Part shown: positions 56,901 to 64,000 of the stretch, one piece after another
Numbering within the stretch: the first letter of the stretch is position 1
Layout: every line of letters starts with the position of its first letter
DNA from: Streptomyces varsoviensis
GTDB lineage: Bacteria; Actinomycetota; Actinomycetes; Streptomycetales; Streptomycetaceae
Length of the DNA stretch: 64,000 bases
Direction of reading: 5' to 3'
Assembly (NCBI RefSeq): GCF_000718635.1
Contig: NZ_JOBF01000034.1
Coordinates: 1-64,000 of the forward strand
The notes under the pieces: generated by a model
The model's input: only the letters and a program-made list of their open reading frames with translations
Told to the model about the DNA's origin: nothing
The model's database searches: none
Program-made: the position numbers and the translations under genes

Positions 56901-57392
56901 TCACCTCAAAAGCTTCGCCACGATGCGGTCGAGCGCCTCGATGTCCTCCGGGTCCAGATCGAGCAGGGCGTCGGGCGGGACGGACATGATGTCGGTGGCG
57001 CGGGCCGCCGCCGCCCGGCCCTCCTCGGTGAGGCGGACCAGCTTGGACCGGCGGTCGGCGGGGTTGGCGACGCGCTCGGCGAGGCCGCGCCGGACGAGGT
57101 CGTCGACGATGACGGTGGTGTACGGCGGGTCGCTGCCCATCCGCTCGGCCAGTTCCCGCAGCGGGATCGGCCCGGCGGCGAGCCTGCGCAGCGCCCTGAC
57201 GCGGCTGAAGCTCATGCCGAGGGCGTCCGCGACGGTCTTGCGGCGGTTGTGACGCTCCATCAGGAGCGTGTTCATCCCCTGCCAGGCCCGGACCGCCGCC
57301 GCTCTCGCGGCGGAGCGGCCCGCTTCGTACGGCCCGCTTCCGCCGCGCTCGCCTTCGGCGGGGCCGTCGCCCTCGCGGGTTCTGCCGTCCAT
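56901..57392 (-). CDS. MarR-family regulator
   Basis: 163 aa. A winged helix with MNTLLMERHNRRKTVADALG, PIPLRELAERMGSDPPYTTV and the wing VANPADRRSKLVRLTEEGR. Its start touches the stop of the MFS gene (TGATG), so the pair forms one operon in the order MFS then MarR. The operator is the AT-rich palindrome in front of the MFS gene. Confidence 0.88.
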   Translation of the reverse strand: MDGRTREGDGPAEGERGGSGPYEAGRSAARAAAVRAWQGMNTLLMERHNRRKTVADALGMSFSRVRALRRLAAGPIPLRELAERMGSDPPYTTVIVDDLVRRGLAERVANPADRRSKLVRLTEEGRAAAARATDIMSVPPDALLDLDPEDIEALDRIVAKLLR

Positions 57393-58885
57393 CAGGTGTT
57401 CACCGCCTTCTTGGCCCCCGCGGCCCCCGAAGTCCCATCGGCCCCCGGAGCCTCCTCGGACGCGATCCGCTCCGCTGTGCGCTGGGCCGTCGCCTGGGCC
57501 CAGCGGCCGGAAGCGAGGGTACCTATGACCGCCACGGCGGCGCCGCAGCCGGCGATGATCCACCACGCCGTGCGGCTCGCGTCGGCGAGGGCCGCCGGGG
57601 ACCCGTACGCCGCGCCGGCCACGAGGGCGCCGATGACGGCGACGCCGAGGGACTGGCCGACCTGGCGGCTGGTGGAGGCCACCGCCGCCGCGACGCCGGC
57701 CTGGGCGCGCGGCATGCCCGTGACGGCGGTGTTGGTGATGGGCGCGTTGACCAGGCCGAAGCCGGTGCCGAAGAGCAGGTACGCGACGACCAGCACGCCC
57801 GTCGGGAGGTGGGCGGAGTAGGTGAGCGCCTGGAGGACGGCGCTCGCGCACAGGGCCGTACCGGCGAGCAGCAGGGGGAGGCGCGGGCCGCGCGCGGCGA
57901 CCATGCGGCCGGACAGCGGTGCCAGGAGCAGCGCCATGGCGGCCATGGGCAGCATGTAGAGCCCGGCGTCCAGCGGGTCGAGCCGGCGCACGTTCTGGAG
58001 GTACAGGGAGCTGACGAACAGGAAGCCGCCCAGCGCGGCGAACGCGGCGATCGCGTTCACGGTGGCGCCCGCGAACGGTACGGAGCGGAAGAACCGCAGG
58101 TCGATGAGGGGGTCGGTGCGCCTCGGCTCGTACCAGAGCAGCCCCAGCAGCGCGCACAGCGCCGCGGCGGCGGCGCCGAGGACGAGGGGCGAGGTCCAGC
58201 CGTGCTCGGGCGATTCGATGATCGCGTAGGTGAGGGCGACGAGCAGGACGATGACGAGCGACTGGCCGGCCGGGTCCACGCGGCGGGCCCGCGGCGCCCG
58301 CGATTCGGGGATGAACGTGCGGGTCAGGAACAGGGCTGCCACGCCGATCGGCACGTTGATCCAGAAGATGGACCGCCAGCCGGCCGACTCCACCAGCGCC
58401 CCGCCCATGATTGGCCCGGCGGCCATGGAGAGGCCCACGACGCCGCCCCAGACGCCGATGGCGCGGGCGCGCTGCCGGGGGTCGGTGAAGGTGTTGCTGA
58501 TGATCGACATGGCGACGGGGTTCAGCATCGATCCGCCGATTGCCTGGAGCATTCGCGCGGCGACGAGCCAGCCCAGGCCGGGGGCGAGGCCGCAGAGCAG
58601 GGACGCGGCGGAGAAGAGGGCCAGCCCGACCTGGAAGACGCGGCGGCGGCCCACGCGGTCGGCGGTCGAGCCGGCGAGCATCAGCAGGCTGGCCAGGACC
58701 AGCGTGTAGCCGTCGACCGTCCATTGCAGCCCGGACACGGAGGTGTGCAGGTCGCGCTGGATGGTGGGCAGGGCGACGTTGAGGATGGTGTTGTCGAGGC
58801 TGACGATCAGGATGCTCATGCAGCAGATGGCGAGCACGAGCCATGGGCGTCGCGGGGCGGCGGCGTCTGGCGCGGCAGCGGGCAT
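57392..58885 (-). CDS. MFS drug-export protein (EmrB/QacA, DHA2)
   Basis: 497 aa, about 14 membrane helices. Signatures are SILIVSLDNTILNVALPTIQ and the loop GSTADRVGRRRVFQ. It is a proton-driven exporter, probably of a drug or metabolite sensed by the MarR protein encoded after it. AAGGAG precedes ATG 58885. There is an Ala/Gly/Lys tail. Confidence 0.9.
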   Translation of the reverse strand: MPAAAPDAAAPRRPWLVLAICCMSILIVSLDNTILNVALPTIQRDLHTSVSGLQWTVDGYTLVLASLLMLAGSTADRVGRRRVFQVGLALFSAASLLCGLAPGLGWLVAARMLQAIGGSMLNPVAMSIISNTFTDPRQRARAIGVWGGVVGLSMAAGPIMGGALVESAGWRSIFWINVPIGVAALFLTRTFIPESRAPRARRVDPAGQSLVIVLLVALTYAIIESPEHGWTSPLVLGAAAAALCALLGLLWYEPRRTDPLIDLRFFRSVPFAGATVNAIAAFAALGGFLFVSSLYLQNVRRLDPLDAGLYMLPMAAMALLLAPLSGRMVAARGPRLPLLLAGTALCASAVLQALTYSAHLPTGVLVVAYLLFGTGFGLVNAPITNTAVTGMPRAQAGVAAAVASTSRQVGQSLGVAVIGALVAGAAYGSPAALADASRTAWWIIAGCGAAVAVIGTLASGRWAQATAQRTAERIASEEAPGADGTSGAAGAKKAVNT

Positions 58886-58910
58886 GTCGGACTCCTTCGG
58901 CTAGACTCCT

Positions 58911-58950
58911 TTAGTTGTGTCAATGACATTATTATATGTAACACAACTAA
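58911..58950. promoter_or_regulatory. AT-rich inverted repeat, MarR operator candidate
   Basis: TTAGTTGTGT (58911-58920) and ACACAACTAA (58941-58950) are perfect 10-base inverted arms around a 20-bp AT-rich core, TCAATGACATTATTATATGT being its main part. It lies between the divergent MFS-MarR operon and the P450 gene, and is by far the AT-richest stretch nearby. Confidence 0.65.
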
Positions 58951-59032
58951 GTACCGGTAGGGGGCAAGGGTCTCGGCGCCGCGGCGAAAACCCCCTCCCC
59001 GGGAGCGAGTTCGCCGGTTACGCTCGCGGGGC

Positions 59033-60265
59033 ATGAGCGAAGCCCTCGCCTTCGACCCCTCTTCGGCGTTCGACCCCTGGTCGCCCGAGTTCGCGGCGGA
59101 TCCGTACCCCGGCTACGCCGAGCTGCGCGAGCGGGGGCGCGTGCACTGGTTCGCGCCCTCCCGGCAGTGGCTGGTGCCGCGCTACGACGACGTACGCGCC
59201 CTGCTGCGAGACCGGCGGCTCGGACGGACGTACCTGCACCGCTTCGGCCACGAGGAGTTCGGCCGCAGCGCGCCGCCCGACTGGCACGAGCCCTTCCACA
59301 CCCTGAACGACAACGGCCTGCTCGACCTGGAGGCGCCCGACCACACGCGGCTGCGGCGGCTGGTCTCCAAGGCGTTCACGCCGCGCATGGTCGAGCGGCT
59401 CGCCCCGTACGTCCACCGGACGGCCGACGAACTCGTCACCGCGCTGCTCGCCGACGGCGGCGGCGACCTGGTGGCGACGGTCGCCGAACCCCTGCCCGTC
59501 GCTGTGATCGCGGAGATGCTGGGGGTGCCCGCCGCCGATCGCGGGCTGCTGCGCCCCTGGTCGGCCGCCATCTGCGGGATGTACGAGCTGAATCCGGGCG
59601 AGGACACCGCCCGCGCGGCGGTACGGGCGTCCGCCGAGTTCTCGGCCTACCTGCGCCACCTCATCGCCGTCCGGCGCGCCGAGCCCGGCGAGGACCTGAT
59701 CAGCGCGCTCATCGCGGCGTACGAGGAGGGCGACCGGCTCAGCGAGCAGGAGATGGTCTCCACCTGCGCCCTGCTCCTGAACGCCGGGCACGAGGCCACG
59801 GTCAACACGACGGGCAACGCCTGGCTCGCGCTCTTCCGCCACCCCGAGCAGCTCACGGCGCTCCGCGCGGACCACAGCCTGCTGCCGGGCGCGGTGGAGG
59901 AGCTGATGCGCTTCGACACGCCGCTGCACCTCTTCGAACGCTGGGTCCTCGACGACATCGAGGTGGCCGGCGTGCACCTGCCGCGCGGCAGCGAGGTGGC
60001 GCTCCTCCTCGGCTCCGCCAACCGCGACCCCGCCCGCTTCGACCGCCCGGACGCCCTCGACCTCACCCGCCCCGACGTCCCGCACCTCAGCCTCGGCGCG
60101 GGCATCCACTACTGCCTCGGCGCGCCCCTGGCCCGCCTCGAACTCGCCGCGGTCTTCGGCGCGTTGCTGCGCCGCGCGCCCGGCCTGCGGCTCGCGGCGG
60201 AGCCGGAATGGAAGCCGAACTTCGTGATCCGGGGGCTGCGGGAGCTGCTGGTCGAAGCGGGGTGA
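59033..60265 (+). CDS. Cytochrome P450
   Basis: 410 aa, a soluble bacterial class I P450. The I-helix is LLLNAGHEATVNTTGN, the K-helix ExxR is in EELMRFD, and the haem loop is HLSLGAGIHYCLGAPLARLE with Cys361. The Leu in place of the usual Phe at the loop start is a known variant. No ferredoxin or reductase gene is adjacent, and it is probably not linked to the CDPS 36 kb away. It is divergent from the MFS-MarR operon across the same operator. Confidence 0.93.
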   Translation: MSEALAFDPSSAFDPWSPEFAADPYPGYAELRERGRVHWFAPSRQWLVPRYDDVRALLRDRRLGRTYLHRFGHEEFGRSAPPDWHEPFHTLNDNGLLDLEAPDHTRLRRLVSKAFTPRMVERLAPYVHRTADELVTALLADGGGDLVATVAEPLPVAVIAEMLGVPAADRGLLRPWSAAICGMYELNPGEDTARAAVRASAEFSAYLRHLIAVRRAEPGEDLISALIAAYEEGDRLSEQEMVSTCALLLNAGHEATVNTTGNAWLALFRHPEQLTALRADHSLLPGAVEELMRFDTPLHLFERWVLDDIEVAGVHLPRGSEVALLLGSANRDPARFDRPDALDLTRPDVPHLSLGAGIHYCLGAPLARLELAAVFGALLRRAPGLRLAAEPEWKPNFVIRGLRELLVEAG

Positions 60266-60358
60266 GGCAGGAGGCATGGAAGTGCGGAGCCGGATTCCGC
60301 TACAGATCCGGCGCCGCACGTTCAGGGGCCCCACCCCTGTCCGGGGCCGGGGCCGTTC

Positions 60359-61996
60359 TCAGCCCACGTCCCGCCGCCGCAGCCCGTACAGCCCCGCCGC
60401 CGTGAGCGCCACGGCCAGCGCGGTGAGCCACAGGAAGGGGGCCGCGGAGCCCACCGGCCCCGGCAGCTTGGGCAGATGGCCGAAGGGGGAGAGGTCCATG
60501 ACCCACCGCGGGGCGTTCAGCATCGGACCGATCCAGCCGACGGCGAGGGCCGCGCCGACGACGCCCCACGCGGCGGTGGCGTACCTCGGCAGCGCGGCCG
60601 CGAGCAGCACCGTCACCCCGGTCAGCGCCCAGACGGCGGGGGTCTGGGCGAGGACGGCGGCCAGGACGCGCGGGAGCCGGCCGCTGATGTCGTGGGCCGT
60701 GGCCCCGTACGCGAGGCCCATGGCGAGGCCGCCCGCCGCGAGGACGGCGGCCGTGCCCGCGAACGCGATGACCAGATGCCCGGCGGCCCACCGCAGCCGG
60801 CCGACGGCGCAGGCCAGCAGCGGTTCGGCGCGCCCGTCGGCCTCCTCCCCGCTCAGCCGGAGCACGGAGCCCGTCGCGTAGAGGGCGGCGGTCAGGCCGA
60901 GCATGCCGGTGATGGTGGCGAGGAACGCGTCGGTGAGGCCCGCCTGCCCGTGGCTGCCGCCCAGCCGCTCGAAGATGTCCTGCGTCCGCTCGTTGTCGCC
61001 GACGATGTCGGCCGCGCCGTGCGCGACGGCCCCGAAGACGGCCCCGGCGAAGGCGAGCCCGGCCAGCCAGCCGAGGAGCGTGCCGCGCTGGAGCCGCCAG
61101 GCCAGGCTGTACGGGCCGCGGAGCGCGCGCCCCGCGGCGGCCGGCCCGGGCCGGGTGGCGAGGAGCCCGGCACCGAGGTCACGGCGGGCGGTGAGGGCGT
61201 ACGCGCCGAGCGCGGCCGCGGCGGTCAGGGCGGCCGGCAGCAGCAGGACCCACCAGCGGTCGCCCGCGTACGGGCGGACCTGCTCGGGCCAGCCCAGCGG
61301 CGAGAGCCACAGCAGCGGCGACCGGCCCCCGGCGGCCGACGCGTCGCCCGCCGCCCGCACGATGAAGGCCGCGCCGATCACCGCCGCCGTGATGCCCCTG
61401 GCGAGCCGGGCGCTCTCCGTGAGCTGCGCGGCGACGGCGGCGACGCCCGCGAAGACCATGCCGGTCGCGCCGATGGCGAGGCCGAGGGCGAGCGCGCCCG
61501 CCGCGCCCTGGCCGACGGCGGCGAGGCCGCCGGCGATCAGGGCGGCGACGAGGATGTTGGCGGTCAGCGCCGTGCACAGGGCCGCGGTGAGCGGCGCGCG
61601 GCGGCCGACCGCGGCCGAGGACAGCAGTTCCTGTCGGCCCGTCTCCTCCTCGTCGCGGGTGTGGCGCACCACGATGAGCAGGCTCATGACGCCGGTCAGG
61701 GCCGCGCCGAAGGCCATCATCCGCCACGCCGTGAGCGCGCCGACGGAGTCGCCCAGCACCGGCCCGTACAGCGCGCGCAGGGAGTTGTTGGCGGACATGG
61801 AGCGGGCGAAGTCGGCGCGTTCGGCCGCGGTGCCGTACAGCTTCTCCAGGGACAGGGCGGTCGAGACGACGGAGACGGACAGCGCGTAGACCCAGACGGG
61901 CAGCATGATCTTGTCGCGGCGCAGCGCGAGGCGGGTGAGCGGCCCGGCGCCGGTGAGGTGCGAGCTTCCGCTCCTGGTGGCGGCGAGGGCGCTCAT
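60359..61996 (-). CDS. ABC exporter permease (two-fold, about 12 helices)
   Basis: 545 aa with two similar halves of about six helices each; the first is preceded by [20 protein letters not shown]. Both halves show the [20 protein letters not shown] cytosolic element of polyketide-antibiotic-type exporters. It overlaps the ATPase stop (ATGA), so both form one pump and one operon. The substrate is unknown. Confidence 0.88.
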   Translation of the reverse strand: MSALAATRSGSSHLTGAGPLTRLALRRDKIMLPVWVYALSVSVVSTALSLEKLYGTAAERADFARSMSANNSLRALYGPVLGDSVGALTAWRMMAFGAALTGVMSLLIVVRHTRDEEETGRQELLSSAAVGRRAPLTAALCTALTANILVAALIAGGLAAVGQGAAGALALGLAIGATGMVFAGVAAVAAQLTESARLARGITAAVIGAAFIVRAAGDASAAGGRSPLLWLSPLGWPEQVRPYAGDRWWVLLLPAALTAAAALGAYALTARRDLGAGLLATRPGPAAAGRALRGPYSLAWRLQRGTLLGWLAGLAFAGAVFGAVAHGAADIVGDNERTQDIFERLGGSHGQAGLTDAFLATITGMLGLTAALYATGSVLRLSGEEADGRAEPLLACAVGRLRWAAGHLVIAFAGTAAVLAAGGLAMGLAYGATAHDISGRLPRVLAAVLAQTPAVWALTGVTVLLAAALPRYATAAWGVVGAALAVGWIGPMLNAPRWVMDLSPFGHLPKLPGPVGSAAPFLWLTALAVALTAAGLYGLRRRDVG

Positions 61997-62922
61997 CGGG
62001 CCGCCGCCTCGGTCCGCCGCGCGGCCGGCACGTCGCCCTGGTCCGTCTGGTAGTGACGCAGGAACAGCTCTTCGAGGGTGGGCGGGGTGCTGGTCAGCGA
62101 CCGGACGCCGGACTCGGTGAGCTGCCGCAGCACCGGGTCGAGCTTGTCGGTGTCGACCTGGAGCCGGACCCGGGTGCCCTGGACGGACAGGTCGTGGACG
62201 CCGGGCAGCCGGGAGAGCCCGTTCGGCGGCGCCGCCAGCTCCGCGCTCACGCTCGTACGGGTCAGATGGCGCAGGTCGGCGAGGGAGCCGCTCTCCACGG
62301 TGCGGCCCGCGCGGATGATGCTGACGCGGTCGCAGAGCGCCTCGACCTCGCTCAGCACATGGCTGGAGAGCAGCACCGTCCGGCCGCGCTCGCGGGCCTC
62401 GCCGACGCACTCCTGGAAGACCTCCTCCATCAGCGGGTCGAGGCCGGAGGTGGGCTCGTCCAGGATCAGCAGGTCGACGTCGGAGGCGAACGCGGCGACG
62501 AGGGCGACCTTCTGCCGGTTGCCCTTGGAGTAGGCCCGGCCCTTCTTGGTCGGGTCGAGTTCGAAGCGTTCCAGCAGCTCGGCGCGGCGCGCCGGATCGA
62601 GCCCGCCGCGCAGCCGCCCGTACAGGTCGATGACCTCGCCGCCGGAGAGGTTGCGCCACAGCGTGACATCGCCGGGCACATAGGCCAGGCGCCGGTGCAG
62701 CTCGACCGCGTCGTGCCAGGGGTCCCGGCCGAGCAGTCGAGCGGCGCCCCGGTCGGCGCGGAGCAGGCCGAGCAGGACGCGGATGGTGGTCGATTTCCCG
62801 GCTCCGTTGGGACCGAGGAAGCCGTGTACCTCGCCGCTTTCGACGGAGAGGTCGAGGCCGTCGAGCGCGTGCGTCCGGCCGAATGACTTGTGGAGGCCGG
62901 ACACGGTGATTGCCGTCGTCAT
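61993..62922 (-). CDS. ABC exporter ATP-binding protein
   Basis: 309 aa. Walker [10 protein letters not shown], an ABC signature region [15 protein letters not shown], and Walker [16 protein letters not shown] with the H-loop at LSSHVL. The C-terminal about 90 residues ([22 protein letters not shown]) are those of drug-exporter ATPases. There is no ribosome site in front of ATG 62922, only an A-run after the operator palindrome, so translation may start from a short or leaderless transcript. Divergent from the regulator at 63015. Confidence 0.9.
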   Translation of the reverse strand: MTTAITVSGLHKSFGRTHALDGLDLSVESGEVHGFLGPNGAGKSTTIRVLLGLLRADRGAARLLGRDPWHDAVELHRRLAYVPGDVTLWRNLSGGEVIDLYGRLRGGLDPARRAELLERFELDPTKKGRAYSKGNRQKVALVAAFASDVDLLILDEPTSGLDPLMEEVFQECVGEARERGRTVLLSSHVLSEVEALCDRVSIIRAGRTVESGSLADLRHLTRTSVSAELAAPPNGLSRLPGVHDLSVQGTRVRLQVDTDKLDPVLRQLTESGVRSLTSTPPTLEELFLRHYQTDQGDVPAARRTEAAAR

Positions 62923-62942
62923 TTTTTTGAAGCTACGGTAGT

Positions 62943-62958
62943 TTCACAAAATTGTGAA
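62943..62958. promoter_or_regulatory. Palindromic operator between ABC pump and regulator
   Basis: TTCACAAAATTGTGAA is a perfect 16-bp palindrome, AT-rich in a GC-rich setting, 21 bp upstream of the ABC ATPase start and 57 bp upstream of the regulator start. It is well placed to let the divergent regulator shut both promoters. Confidence 0.75.
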
Positions 62959-63014
62959 GTTAAGGAACCGTATAAACTTGGGGCGACCGGCTGGCCAGGG
63001 GAGATGATGCGGAC

Positions 63015-63602
63015 GTGAGCGAGCAGCGCGAGGCGACGGATACGGCGCGGCCGGAGGAGACCGCCCACGGCGGCCCCGGCGGAGAGGACCGGGACCGGGA
63101 CCCGACCCCGGACCGGGACCCGGAGGCCGTCTCCCGCTTCGTCGAACGGTTCGCCGGCGAACTGGCCGAGGCCGGCATGCAGCGCATGGCCGCCCGCGTC
63201 TTCGTCGCGCTCCTCGCCTCCGACACGGCCGCGCTCACCTCCGCTGAGATCGCCGAACAGCTCAAGATCAGCCCCGCCGCCGTCTCCGGCGCCGTCCGCT
63301 ACCTCACCAACACCGGCATGATCAGCCGCGAACGCGAACCGGGCTCCCGCCGCGACCGCTACCGCCTACACGAAGTGCTCTGGTACGAGATCTTCACCCG
63401 CCGCGACCAGCTCTTCCTCCGCTGGGGAAAACTCCTCGGCGAGGGCGCGCAGACCCTGGGCCCGGACACACCGGCGGGGGAGCGGCTGGCGGAGACGGTG
63501 GAGTTCTTCCACTTCCTCCACGACGAGCTGCTGGGCATGCTGGGGCGCTGGCGCGCGCACCGGGAAGCGAAGTTCGGCCCGGGCGCGGGCGGAGTGGCGT
63601 AG
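63015..63602 (+). CDS. MarR/GbsR-type regulator
   Basis: 195 aa. A winged helix with LTSAEIAEQLKISPAAVSGA and VRYLTNTGMISREREPGSRR, followed by dimerisation helices. The first 45 residues are acidic and repetitive (DRDRDPTPDRDPE). It is probably the repressor of the divergent ABC exporter, acting at the 62943 palindrome. Start GTG 63015 after GGGGAGATG. Confidence 0.88.
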   Translation: MSEQREATDTARPEETAHGGPGGEDRDRDPTPDRDPEAVSRFVERFAGELAEAGMQRMAARVFVALLASDTAALTSAEIAEQLKISPAAVSGAVRYLTNTGMISREREPGSRRDRYRLHEVLWYEIFTRRDQLFLRWGKLLGEGAQTLGPDTPAGERLAETVEFFHFLHDELLGMLGRWRAHREAKFGPGAGGVA

Positions 63603-63804
63603 CCGGGGCCTCGGCCCCGGTCTCCGCGTCCCCGCCCCTTCGGCCCTGGGCTTCGGGTCCGGCCCTCGCGTACCTCGCCGCTTATGCGCGTACGTTGCCG
63701 CAAACATGCGTACGGCGTCGTTTACGGGCGTGAGGCCGGGGTTACGCGCTCCCGGCGGGCCCTGGCTCCGGCCCCGACCACGGTCTCCGCGTCCGCGCCC
63801 CCGC

Positions 63805-64000
63805 TCAGCCGTCGCGCCGGGGGAGCGTCAGCCGGAAGGCGTCCGGGAGGACGGTCCAGGTGCGGGTGCGCACGGGGCCGCCGACCACCGCGTCGGCGCG
63901 GTAGCGGAAGTCCGGCCCGGAGACCGTGATGGCGCGGGCGCGGGCCCGTATCCCCTCGTCGGAGAGGGTGCGGTGGACGACGACATCGGCCAGCCCGTCC
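63805..64000 (-). CDS. Diacylglycerol-kinase-like lipid kinase, 3' end only
   Basis: The last 64 codons of a gene continuing past the window edge. They read GIRARARAITVSGPDFRYRA, then VVGGPVRTRTWTVLPDAFRL ending LPRRDG. This matches the C-terminal beta-sandwich of the DagK/YegS lipid-kinase family by pattern. The N-terminal catalytic half is outside the window. Confidence 0.65.
   Translation of the reverse strand, partial: DGLADVVVHRTLSDEGIRARARAITVSGPDFRYRADAVVGGPVRTRTWTVLPDAFRLTLPRRDG

Overview
The window is chromosomal DNA of a high-GC Gram-positive bacterium, almost certainly a Streptomyces. The evidence is codon bias close to the GC3 limit, a chaplin gene, HspR/HAIR-controlled dnaK and clpB loci, WhiJ/AbaA-like regulators (DUF5753 HTH, DUF397, HATPase), rare TTA codons confined to accessory genes, and a perfect Streptomyces-type parS site. 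From memory, the order dnaK-grpE-dnaJ-hspR / clpB / pyrE-fba / tryptophan dioxygenase-kynureninase resembles the S. coelicolor SCO3640-3670 region. That would place the window on the oriC side of the chromosome core; no alignment was run.

Layout. (1) 0-6.7 kb: a Shedu-like (DUF4263) nuclease gene with an early TTA codon, then an L-asparaginase divergent from a FadR-type GntR regulator, a P1/DmpA-type self-processing peptidase and an NhaC-type antiporter. Palindromes and an 18-bp tandem repeat lie in the divergent gap. (2) 6.8-12.1 kb: an accessory block of a DUF4365 nuclease-like gene, a small membrane protein and a two-gene operon coding a GNAT-PIN-(GNAT-like)-PUA-like fusion plus an ASCH protein. 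It abuts tRNA-Gly(CCC). (3) 12.3-17.7 kb: housekeeping genes (dcd, a phosphoribosyltransferase, an aldo/keto reductase, an SRPBCC protein, a Yip1-like membrane protein). (4) 17.2-22.3 kb: a WhiJ/AbaA-like regulatory group, followed by three tandem stand-alone lasso-peptide precursor genes. Each sits in a repeated promoter/leader/hairpin cassette, with a decayed fourth cassette and IS5- and IS630-like transposase fragments among and after them. No lasso maturation enzymes are in the window. (5) 22.6-25.8 kb: a stand-alone cyclodipeptide synthase, a secreted HExxH protein, a MarR regulator and a Uma2 gene. (6) 25.9-36.8 kb: an Fe-S heterodisulfide-reductase-like membrane protein divergent from dnaK-grpE-dnaJ-hspR, then a PPOX-like gene, a second Uma2 gene and clpB. 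HAIR operators lie in front of dnaK and clpB. (7) 36.8-47 kb: YbjN, a PIG-V-like mannosyltransferase, an aminotransferase, a Gly/Ser/Cys/His-tailed membrane protein, DUF2617, a chaplin with a Gly-His-Tyr insert, AraC/DsbA-like/NAD-binding genes, a CoxG-like protein and an aldose epimerase. (8) 47-64 kb: pyrE, parS inside a 34-bp palindrome, fba, an MFS pump, DUF3151, a complete kynurenine-to-anthranilate set (TDO, kynureninase, formamidase-like hydrolase), a two-component system, a MarR/MFS pair, a P450, an ABC exporter pair divergent from a MarR/GbsR regulator, and the 3' end of a diacylglycerol-kinase-like gene.

The most notable item is the orphan lasso-precursor array at 19.2-20.95 kb. Its three leaders are near-identical, and its cores share Gly1, Gly3, Pro7, Glu8 and Gly9 but otherwise diverge. 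Next are the GNAT-PIN/ASCH operon and the shared early TTA codons of the two defence-like genes. All domain calls were made by eye from translated sequence, with no database search.
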